Shown piece after piece: positions 1 through 5,741 of a DNA stretch of 7,331 bases (position 1 is the stretch's first letter; each line of letters begins with the position of its first letter). The DNA is taken from the NCBI GenBank assembly GCA_902494545.1, contig CABUTP010000071.1, forward strand, positions 1-7,331, in the 5' to 3' direction. Below the pieces are notes generated by a model, which did no database searches, was not told where the DNA came from, and saw nothing but the letters and a program-made list of their open reading frames with translations. The position numbers and the translations under genes are program-made. This DNA comes from an uncultured Collinsella sp. (lineage in GTDB: Bacteria > Actinomycetota > Coriobacteriia > Coriobacteriales > Coriobacteriaceae).

Positions 1-246
1 GACGATATCGATGTCGAGCTTAACGAGGGCCGTCTCTCCATTAGCGTGAATGTCGAGGAAGACGAGGAGAACGAGGGCAAGAACTTCCTGCAGAAGGAGT
101 TCAGCTCGTACAGCGCGACCCGTGGCGTGTATCTTAAGGACGCTTCGAGCGAGGGCCTCTCGGCTAAGTACGCCGACGGCATCCTTACCGTTACGGTTCC
201 CAAGATCGTCGAGAAGAAGAACGTTACGAAGATCTCCATCGACTAA
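1..246 (+). CDS. Small heat-shock protein, Hsp20/alpha-crystallin family (C-terminal part)
   Basis: This is the 3' part of a gene that begins before the window; 81 residues are visible in frame 1, ending at a TAA at 244-246. Hsp20 proteins are ATP-independent cytoplasmic holdases that bind unfolding proteins as oligomers. The visible part is the second half of the alpha-crystallin domain: an E/D-rich stretch leading into GKNFLQKEFSSYSATRGVYL (the family's 'ER.xxSFxRxxxLP' strand region) and then the signature strand LSAKYADGILTVTVPK. The last residues KISID supply the I-x-I motif that docks into a neighbouring subunit's groove during oligomer assembly. Two departures from the usual pattern are a Phe where the family usually has Arg after the Glu (KEFSS rather than KERSS) and a C-terminal tail that stops one residue after the I-x-I motif. 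The ATG at 46 is internal, not the start. A terminator-like hairpin follows 32 bases downstream. The family assignment is very secure; the N-terminus and promoter cannot be seen. Confidence 0.93.
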   Translation, partial: DDIDVELNEGRLSISVNVEEDEENEGKNFLQKEFSSYSATRGVYLKDASSEGLSAKYADGILTVTVPKIVEKKNVTKISID

Positions 247-278
247 CTTCGTTGGTGTTCTGAGCTATTAAGAGATTA

Positions 279-314
279 CAAAAGGGGCTGGGAAGCGATT
301 CCCGGCCTCTTTTG
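279..314. terminator. Bidirectional intrinsic terminator shared by hsp20 and walJ
   Basis: A stem of about 16 bp can form between 279-294 and 299-314, with two G-T wobbles (285/308 and 289/304) and a GCGA tetraloop at 295-298. On the plus strand the stem ends in TTTT (310-313). On the minus strand it ends in the complement of AAAA (280-283), also a T-run. It lies in the 82-bp gap between two convergent genes that end at 246 and 329, so it can serve both. The T-runs are short, so efficiency is uncertain. Confidence 0.82.
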
Positions 315-328
315 CTGTCTAGGAAAGC

Positions 329-1138
329 CTATTGAATGGTTGCTGGCCGATACTGGCTTGCGGGGCGTATCGAGAGTTTTCGCGATCCTTGGAGAAGGGT
401 GGCGGAGCTGCCGACCTCGTCATCCAGGGTTGCGGCTAGAGCTTTGGCATAGCTTTTGACGGTAAGGCTCGGACGATTGTTATCTTGGCTGATATGCATG
501 GCAATGAGCTGTTCGGTGCGATCGGTAACAAGTTCGCGCGCGGCTTCGGCGGCTTGGTCGTTGGAGAGGTGTCCCCTTGCAGACAGGATACGCTCTTGAA
601 GAAAGTGGGGATATTCTCCCTCGCGTAGCATGGCCACATCGTGGTTGCTTTCGAGCGCGAGGACTCGACAATCTTTGAGGGTGTTCATGGCCTGGCTCGA
701 TAGCTCTCCGGTGTCGGTGGCAAAGCCAATGGAATCATCGGGGGCGTCGAACCGATAGCCGACTGGATTGATGACATCGTGTGATGTTGAGTAGGTTTGC
801 ACGTGGATGCCGGCAATGGAAAGGGTGTCACCGGGATCGAATTCCTTGACAGGCAGATGCGAAAGATTTTCCTTGCTGGAAAGTGTGCCCCTGCTGGCAA
901 AGAGGGGGCCGTGCCAGTGCTTGCACCAGACATCGAGGCCCTTGATGTGATCGGTATGCTCATGAGTAATGAGAAGAGCCGAGACGTTGTCTGCCGAGAG
1001 CCCCAGTTCTGTCATGCGCTTTAATGTCTCGCGGCGAGAAAGACCGTCGTCAATCATGATGAGCCCCCGGGGGCCTTCGATGAGCGCGCAGTTGCCTTTT
1101 GAGCCGCTGCCAAGGATATGAAGGTGCAGACGAGACAT
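329..1138 (-). CDS. walJ: MBL-fold metallohydrolase, WalJ/YycJ family
   Basis: A 269-residue cytoplasmic metallo-beta-lactamase-fold hydrolase. The N-terminus HILGSGSKGNCALIE, the metal-binding motif HEHTDH (residues 59-64), SHDVINPVGYRF (119-129), the ATDTG aspartate (D142), ESNHDVAMLREGEYP (163-177), GHLSN (189-193) and H215 near the end follow the YycJ/WalJ order. In Firmicutes walJ sits with the walRK two-component operon and is linked to DNA repair or cell-division phenotypes; the substrate is not firmly established. I chose the ATG at 1138 because the family begins here. An upstream in-frame ATG at 1219 would add 27 residues unlike the family and overlap tilS. The start has only a weak Shine-Dalgarno (GGA about 8 bases upstream). 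A CATAAT hexamer on the minus strand (1211-1206) is a possible but weak -10. The gene is divergent from tilS and lacks walR or walK here. Family is sure; the exact symbol is fairly sure. Confidence 0.88.
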   Translation of the reverse strand: MSRLHLHILGSGSKGNCALIEGPRGLIMIDDGLSRRETLKRMTELGLSADNVSALLITHEHTDHIKGLDVWCKHWHGPLFASRGTLSSKENLSHLPVKEFDPGDTLSIAGIHVQTYSTSHDVINPVGYRFDAPDDSIGFATDTGELSSQAMNTLKDCRVLALESNHDVAMLREGEYPHFLQERILSARGHLSNDQAAEAARELVTDRTEQLIAMHISQDNNRPSLTVKSYAKALAATLDDEVGSSATLLQGSRKLSIRPASQYRPATIQ

Positions 1139-1152
1139 AAGATTCCAAAGGA

Positions 1153-1158
1153 TACAAT
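1153..1158 (+). promoter_or_regulatory. Candidate -10 element for tilS
   Basis: TACAAT lies 28 bases before the tilS ATG, in the 48-bp divergent gap with walJ. No good -35 hexamer stands 16-18 bases upstream; the nearest is GAGACA at 1132-1137 with a short 15-base spacer, overlapping the walJ start codon. Support comes from position and from the same hexamer recurring before other genes in this window. Confidence 0.5.
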
Positions 1159-1186
1159 GGGTGCGAACGAATAGAGGAGGAAGCAA

Positions 1187-2728
1187 ATGCCAACGGTATC
1201 TCAGCATTATGGACACCATGCTGCATCGTGGGCTGATGATAAAGCTCTGGCAACGCGGCAGACGGCTGCCCCCGTGGTGCTCATGGTATCAGGTGGTGCG
1301 GACTCGACGGCTTTGCTCCTTATGGCGTGCACATCAAAGTTGGATATTCTGGATGGACGCGGTGTAGCCCCCATCGCGCGCGAGCGACTGCACGTGCTGC
1401 ATGTGAACCATCATCTGCGCGGCGAGGCATCCGATGGCGACGAGGCCTTTGTGCGCGGCCTATGCGCACAATATGGTTTGCCGCTGTGTGTTGAGCATGC
1501 CTATTTTGATAATGAATCGGGCAATATCGAGGCGGCTGCCCGCGAGGTGCGGTATGCCGCGGCGCGGAGGTATGTCCGCGAGCTCTGCGCCCAGACGGGG
1601 GCACCGCGAACGGCGGCTCGTATCTGCACCGCGCACACGTCTTCGGATCGCGCGGAAACGTTTTTGATGAACGCGATTAAGGGTTCGGGGCCCGCTGGTC
1701 TATCGAGCATTCCTCGCCGGAGGAATATCGTGGTGCGTCCCTTGCTCGACCTGACTCATGATGAGCTCGTAGGCTATCTGCAGGTGCATGGTCAGCCGTG
1801 GCGAGAGGACGAGAGCAACGAGGACGTGTCGTACTTGCGTAACTACGTGCGCCATCGGGTGATGCCGGTGGTGGCGCAGCGCAACGCGAGCGTCTGTAAG
1901 ACGATTGGCGCCGCCTGCGAGATCTTAGGCGATGAGGACGCCTTTCTTTCCCAGCTTTCCGCACAGGCGTTTCGAAGCTGCCTGCGTAAGGAGGCGGCGG
2001 GTGCACTGGTGCTCGATGCGCGCCGTCTTGCCGCGGCCGAGGTGGTGATTGCTCGGCGCATGGTGCGACTGGCAATTAAGCGTATCGACCCCGACGCTCG
2101 CCCGGAGATGCGGCATGTGGAGCGCGTGCTCGCCTGTGTCGCCGAAGGCTCGGGTTCGCTCACTCTGCCGGCGGGAATCGATGCACGCGTGGAGTTTGGC
2201 ATGCTGTCATTCAAGGCCCCGGCGGCGCGCGAGGGGTTAGTTGCCGATTGGGTCACCATTCCCGGTCGATTGCCGCTAGGGGCGGGCCGCATCCTGGTGG
2301 CAGAGCCGATGGCTGTGGAGCCGGGGTGTGATATTGTGCGCCGTGCCCGCGAACTCGCGGGTGCCGGAGGGGTGGCCGCTATGGTGGATGCCGCGACGCT
2401 GGGCTTTGCTGATCGCGATAGCGAACGGATGCTCGCCGGCTCGCGCGGGGAGATCCCCTCCGAGGCACGTTTGGCGCGTCTGTGGGTAGACGGTCCCGTG
2501 CCGGGGGATGTGATGTGTCCGTTGGGCATGAGTGGGCGAAGTAAGAAGGTGTCCGACCTGCTCAACGAGGCTCGTATTCCCGTCTCTGAGCGCGCAGGCG
2601 TTCCTGTGGTGAGAACGGCTCCGGGAGGTGCCGTGGTGTGGGTCGCCGGAGTTCGCGCGGACGAGCGTTTTAAGTGCACGGCCGCAACGCGCGTGGCATA
2701 TCTGCTTCGTGTGGTCGATGCGGAATAG
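1187..2728 (+). CDS. tilS: tRNA(Ile)-lysidine synthetase
   Basis: TilS uses ATP and lysine to convert C34 of the CAU-anticodon tRNA-Ile2 to lysidine, switching both charging and decoding from Met/AUG to Ile/AUA; it is usually essential and cytoplasmic. The PP-loop N-terminal domain shows SGGADS (residues 35-40), HVNHHLRG (72-79), an ARxxRY-type element (ARRYVREL, 126-133), TAHTSSDRAETFLMN (148-162), RPLLDLTHDEL (184-194) and the DESNEDVSYLRNYVRH segment (208-223). The C-terminal TilS domain appears as GRSKKVSDLLNEARIPVSER (450-469). At 513 residues it is longer than the E. coli (about 430) or B. subtilis (about 470) enzymes, with extra loops such as residues 53-68. The ATG at 1187 is set by a strong AGAGGAGG Shine-Dalgarno at 1173-1180. 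No terminator-like hairpin follows, so readthrough into hpt is plausible. The tilS-hpt-ftsH order agrees with the call. Confidence 0.96.
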   Translation: MPTVSQHYGHHAASWADDKALATRQTAAPVVLMVSGGADSTALLLMACTSKLDILDGRGVAPIARERLHVLHVNHHLRGEASDGDEAFVRGLCAQYGLPLCVEHAYFDNESGNIEAAAREVRYAAARRYVRELCAQTGAPRTAARICTAHTSSDRAETFLMNAIKGSGPAGLSSIPRRRNIVVRPLLDLTHDELVGYLQVHGQPWREDESNEDVSYLRNYVRHRVMPVVAQRNASVCKTIGAACEILGDEDAFLSQLSAQAFRSCLRKEAAGALVLDARRLAAAEVVIARRMVRLAIKRIDPDARPEMRHVERVLACVAEGSGSLTLPAGIDARVEFGMLSFKAPAAREGLVADWVTIPGRLPLGAGRILVAEPMAVEPGCDIVRRARELAGAGGVAAMVDAATLGFADRDSERMLAGSRGEIPSEARLARLWVDGPVPGDVMCPLGMSGRSKKVSDLLNEARIPVSERAGVPVVRTAPGGAVVWVAGVRADERFKCTAATRVAYLLRVVDAE

Positions 2729-2813
2729 CGTCCCACGCCAGCTATTCTGTGCGACGTTGACGGTATTCCCGCGCTGATGGCGTACGGGCTGGAAAATATA
2801 CCCCGTGCGCTGC

Positions 2814-2819
2814 TAGAAT
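2814..2819 (+). promoter_or_regulatory. Candidate -10 element for hpt-ftsH
   Basis: TAGAAT lies about 57 bases before the hpt ATG in the 147-bp gap after tilS. The matching -35 position is poor (GGAAAA at 2791-2796), and a TTGACG at 2757-2762 is too far upstream to pair with it. The gap length and absence of a terminator suggest both a local promoter and readthrough from tilS. This is a weak call, based on one hexamer and its location. Confidence 0.4.
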
Positions 2820-2875
2820 GTGAAGTTCGCGTCCATACGGCGGTGTGTGGGCGATAAGCACAAGAAAGGGTTGTC

Positions 2876-3424
2876 ATGGCTTCTCAACATCCGGATATCG
2901 AGAAGGTTCTGTTTACGCAGGAGGATATCGAAGGTATCGTTTCTCGCCTGGGCGAGGAGATTACGCGCGACTACGCTGGTAAGGATCTGGTACTGATCGC
3001 GGTTCTGCGCGGCGCCGTTGTCTTTATGGGCGACCTGATGCGTAAGATCGAGCTGCCGACCAACATCGATTTCATGGCTGTTTCGAGCTATGGCGACGGT
3101 GTGAAGTCCTCGGGTATCGTGCGTATCATTAAGGACCTGGATATCGACATCCGCGGTCGCGACGTGCTGATCGTCGAGGACATACTGGACTCGGGCCTGA
3201 CGCTCAAGTATCTGATGAAGAACCTCGAGAGCCGCAAGCCCGCTTCTCTGGAGGTCGCCGCCTTCCTGTGGAAGGACGTTGAGGACCGCGTCTCGGCCAT
3301 CACGCCCAAGTATGTTGGAACCCATTGCCCCGATGCCTTTGTGGTGGGCTACGGCCTCGACTATGCCGAGCGCTATCGTAACCTTCCGTATCTGGGCATT
3401 TTGAAACCGGAGGTTTATTCGTAA
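2876..3424 (+). CDS. hpt: Hypoxanthine phosphoribosyltransferase
   Basis: This cytoplasmic purine-salvage enzyme transfers phosphoribose from PRPP to hypoxanthine (often also guanine) to make IMP or GMP. The 182 residues match the bacterial HPRT length. Visible motifs are the LRG loop of the PRPP site (44-46), the flexible loop SSYGDGVKSSG (70-80), the PRPP-binding signature VLIVEDILDSGLTL (97-110) with acidic pair E101-D102 and catalytic-base candidate D105, the purine-contact lysine in FLWKD (K133), and the C-terminal GYGLDYAERYRNLPYLG (158-174). The ATG at 2876 is preceded by AGAAAGGG (2863-2870). Its stop codon is one base before the ftsH ATG, so the two are almost certainly one operon, as in many Gram-positive bacteria. 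I see no anomaly, and the family is not in doubt. Specificity for hypoxanthine versus guanine cannot be read from the sequence. Confidence 0.96.
   Translation: MASQHPDIEKVLFTQEDIEGIVSRLGEEITRDYAGKDLVLIAVLRGAVVFMGDLMRKIELPTNIDFMAVSSYGDGVKSSGIVRIIKDLDIDIRGRDVLIVEDILDSGLTLKYLMKNLESRKPASLEVAAFLWKDVEDRVSAITPKYVGTHCPDAFVVGYGLDYAERYRNLPYLGILKPEVYS
3409..3413 (+). promoter_or_regulatory. ftsH Shine-Dalgarno inside the hpt coding end
   Basis: GGAGG lies within the last codons of hpt (Pro-Glu-Val), 12 bases before the ftsH ATG at 3426. No other purine-rich element lies in the one-base intergenic gap, so this site must load ribosomes for ftsH or assist coupled re-initiation from the hpt stop at 3422-3424. 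The spacing is longer than optimal, which fits partial dependence on translational coupling; that last point is inference. Confidence 0.7.
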
Positions 3425-3425
3425 G

Positions 3426-5552
3426 ATGCCCGACGACCGTAACGATAACAATTCCCAGACTCCCCGGGAGCCTAAGATCCCGGGGGTGCCCGGAGGCAAG
3501 AAGCCCACGCGTACGGGCTGGCTGTATTTTATTTTGGCTTGCGCGCTCCTGGGCTACGCCTTCTTTAACATGGGCTCCGGCTTTGCCAATTCCAGCAATA
3601 CCGTAAAGCTCGCGACGAGCGAGATGGTGAGCGCCATCAAGCAGGATCGCGTCGAAGATCTGACCTATACGGTTCAAGACGGAAGCGTGACGGGTCATTA
3701 CTGGAAGACGAAGAAGGACAAGGGCGATACGAGCGAGCTCAAGAGCTTCTCCTCGACCTATGTCGGCTCCGATTCGCTTGCCGAGCTTATGGCGGAGCAC
3801 CCCGATACCAAGTACATCGTCAACACCAACGATCCCGATTTTTGGGGCGACTTGGCGATGAGCGTGCTTCCGACAATCGCCCTGATCGCTATCATGTTCT
3901 ACTTTATGCGCCAGATGATGGGCGCCAACAACAGGAACATGCAGTTTGGCAAGACCAACGCCAAGACCAACGAGGCCACGCGCCCCAAGGTCAAGTTTGA
4001 AGACGTTGCCGGCGTGGACGAGGCAGTCGAGGAGCTCGAGGAGATCCGTGACTTTTTGAGCGATCCGGACCGTTATCGCAAGCTGGGCGCCAAGATCCCG
4101 CGTGGCGTGTTGCTGGTGGGCCCTCCGGGCACCGGTAAAACGCTGCTGGCCAAGGCTGTAGCCGGCGAGGCGGGCGTGCCGTTCTTTAGCATCTCGGGTT
4201 CCGACTTTGTCGAGATGTTCGTGGGTGTCGGCGCCAGCCGTGTACGTGACCTCTTTAAGGAGGCCAAGTCCCAGGCTCCGTCGATCATCTTCATCGATGA
4301 GATCGATGTCGTGGGACGTCAGCGCGGAGCCGGCCTGGGCGGCGGCCACGACGAGCGCGAGCAGACGCTCAACCAGCTGCTGGTCGAGATGGACGGTTTT
4401 GAGGAGAGCGAGTCGGTCATTCTGATCGCTGCGACCAACCGTCCTGACATCCTGGATCCGGCATTGCTGCGTCCCGGTCGTTTTGACCGTCAGGTCACGG
4501 TCGACCGTCCGGATGTGAAGGGCCGCGAGCAGATCTTGCGCGTGCATGCCGAGAACAAGCCGATGGACGAGGACGTGAAGTTTGAGAAGCTCGCCCAGAT
4601 GACCGTTGGCTTTACCGGCGCCGATCTGGCAAACCTGCTCAACGAGTCTGCGCTGCTGGCTGCCCGCCGCCATCGTTCCGTGATCTCGATGGATGAGGTC
4701 GAGGAATCGATGGAGCGCGTGATTGCCGGACCGCAACGCAAGGGTCGCGTGATGACCGAAGCCGAGCGCACCACGATTGCCTACCATGAGAGCGGCCATG
4801 CCCTGGTGGGTCATATCTTGGAGCACTCCGATCCGGTTCATAAGATTTCGATTGTCAGCCGCGGCCAGGCTCTGGGCTACACACTGCAGCTTCCGCAGGA
4901 GGATCACTTCCTCAAGACCAAGAACGAGATGCTCGACGAGCTCGCCGTGTTCTTGGGCGGTCGCGTTGCCGAGGAACTCATGTGCGACGACATCACGTCG
5001 GGCGCGAGCAACGACCTGGAGCGCGCGACCAAGATGGCGCGCGAGATGGTCACGCGTCTGGGCATGAGCGAGGAACTGGGCACGCAAGTGTTTGGCGAGG
5101 CGCAGCATCAGGTATTCCTGGGCCGCGATTACGCCGATCACCAGGATTACTCCGAGGAGACGGCGCGTCGCATCGACATCGAGGTCCAGCGCATTATGCG
5201 TGAGGCCCATCGCCGTGCGGTCGAGATTTTGGATGCCCGTCGCGATCAGCTCGATCTGATGGCCAAGGTGCTGCTTGAGCGCGAGACCGTCGAAGGCGAC
5301 GCCGTGAACGCCCTGCTCGATAACGAGTGGGATGCCTACCTTGAGCGCGAGGGCGATATCCTGGCGGCCAAGGAGGAGCGCAATGCCAAGGCGGCTGGCA
5401 TGCCGACCAAGAAGCGCGCGCCTCGTATGAGCGAGGAGGAGCTGGCGGCCGATGCCGCAGCCTTTGCGCAGGCGGCTATGCAGGAGGATGCCGAAGTCGC
5501 ATCCGATGATGCCGGCGATGATGCCGGTGCCGACACCGACGCCGACAAATAG
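3426..5552 (+). CDS. ftsH: ATP-dependent zinc metalloprotease FtsH
   Basis: A 708-residue membrane-anchored hexameric AAA+ protease that extracts and degrades misassembled membrane proteins and selected cytosolic regulators. Domains in order: a polar Pro/Lys-rich cytoplasmic leader (1-29), TM1 (about 31-50), an extracytoplasmic domain (about 51-140), TM2 (about 142-161), the AAA module with Walker A GPPGTGKT (232-239), pore loop MFVG (264-267), Walker B FIDEID (289-294), sensor Asn338 and arginine fingers R349/R352 in RPGRF, then the M41 protease with HESGH (454-458) and third zinc ligand D530 in SNDLERAT. All catalytic residues are present. The last 40 or so residues (from 668) form an Ala/Asp/Glu-rich low-complexity tail ending in DDAGDDAGADTDADK. 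It is longer than E. coli FtsH (644), mainly because of the tail and leader. It is coupled to hpt upstream and closed by a strong terminator 12 bases after the stop. Confidence 0.98.
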   Translation: MPDDRNDNNSQTPREPKIPGVPGGKKPTRTGWLYFILACALLGYAFFNMGSGFANSSNTVKLATSEMVSAIKQDRVEDLTYTVQDGSVTGHYWKTKKDKGDTSELKSFSSTYVGSDSLAELMAEHPDTKYIVNTNDPDFWGDLAMSVLPTIALIAIMFYFMRQMMGANNRNMQFGKTNAKTNEATRPKVKFEDVAGVDEAVEELEEIRDFLSDPDRYRKLGAKIPRGVLLVGPPGTGKTLLAKAVAGEAGVPFFSISGSDFVEMFVGVGASRVRDLFKEAKSQAPSIIFIDEIDVVGRQRGAGLGGGHDEREQTLNQLLVEMDGFEESESVILIAATNRPDILDPALLRPGRFDRQVTVDRPDVKGREQILRVHAENKPMDEDVKFEKLAQMTVGFTGADLANLLNESALLAARRHRSVISMDEVEESMERVIAGPQRKGRVMTEAERTTIAYHESGHALVGHILEHSDPVHKISIVSRGQALGYTLQLPQEDHFLKTKNEMLDELAVFLGGRVAEELMCDDITSGASNDLERATKMAREMVTRLGMSEELGTQVFGEAQHQVFLGRDYADHQDYSEETARRIDIEVQRIMREAHRRAVEILDARRDQLDLMAKVLLERETVEGDAVNALLDNEWDAYLEREGDILAAKEERNAKAAGMPTKKRAPRMSEEELAADAAAFAQAAMQEDAEVASDDAGDDAGADTDADK

Positions 5553-5563
5553 TCTTTGTGGTG

Positions 5564-5602
5564 AAAGCCTCCGCGGGGAAACCTGCGGAGGCTTTTTCTT
5601 TT
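5564..5602 (+). terminator. Intrinsic terminator of hpt-ftsH
   Basis: AAAGCCTCCGC (5564-5574) pairs perfectly with GCGGAGGCTTT (5585-5595). The stem extends inward through a G-T wobble and two G-C pairs to a GAAA tetraloop (5578-5581). The T-rich tract at 5593-5602 (five T, C, four T) follows directly. It begins 12 bases after the ftsH stop, as expected for a Rho-independent terminator at the end of the operon. Confidence 0.95.
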
Positions 5603-5620
5603 GAGCGATATGGGGCCGTC

Positions 5621-5682
5621 TGTTGATTGGGGACAGACTTAAATGAGCGTTTTCACGCATTTAAGTCTGTCCCCAATCAACA
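5621..5682. repeat. Long palindromic repeat (REP/RAYT-like or MITE-like hairpin)
   Basis: The 25 bases at 5621-5645 are the exact reverse complement of 5658-5682. An alternative fold pairs 5621-5644 with 5659-5682, bulges two bases (5645-5646), adds GCGT/ACGC (5647-5650 with 5655-5658) and closes on a TTTC loop. The core is GGGGACAGACTTAAATG and its complement. No T-tract follows either arm, so it is not an intrinsic terminator, and a separate terminator already lies just upstream. GGGGACAGA-TTAA palindromes of this type recur in many bacterial genomes near REP-associated (Y1/IS200-like) transposases; linking this copy to them is from recollection and inference. It contains no gene. It sits between the ftsH terminator and the aminotransferase promoter. 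Confidence 0.9.
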
Positions 5683-5711
5683 TTGCTGCGGCACTTTGCT
5701 CGGCTAAAGCG

Positions 5712-5717
5712 TACAAT
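5712..5717 (+). promoter_or_regulatory. Candidate -10 element for the aminotransferase gene
   Basis: TACAAT preceded by GCG lies 24 bases before the ATG at 5742, giving a short leader that holds the Shine-Dalgarno. The expected -35 window (5689-5694) reads CGGCAC, a poor match. TTGCTG at 5683-5688 is 23 bases away and begins immediately after the palindrome. The identical GCGTACAAT occurs before the PHP gene. Confidence 0.55.
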
Positions 5718-5741
5718 AGCGCCTATGTGAAAGGGGAACAG

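Noticed and set aside
1139..1219. Upstream ATG at 1219 for walJ
   Set aside because: The 27 extra residues do not resemble the family N-terminus and would overlap the tilS start; family similarity begins at the ATG at 1138.
2729..2813. Possible terminator after tilS (CGCCAGC with GCTGATGGCG)
   Set aside because: The stem is interrupted, the loop is long and there is no T-tract, so termination is not supported.
1843..2877. 344-codon minus-strand open frame across tilS and the tilS-hpt gap
   Set aside because: The translation is Ser/Arg/Ala/Thr-rich and motif-free, as expected for the reverse of GC-rich coding DNA, and it opposes the well-supported tilS.
2813..3508. 231-codon minus-strand open frame over hpt
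   Set aside because: Antisense shadow of hpt and the start of ftsH, with no recognisable domain.
3300..5660. 786-codon minus-strand open frame covering ftsH
   Set aside because: It is the antisense shadow of a strongly codon-biased gene, its translation is low-complexity His/Leu/Arg-rich with no recognisable motif, and its ATG lies in the palindrome. FtsH on the plus strand has every catalytic motif.
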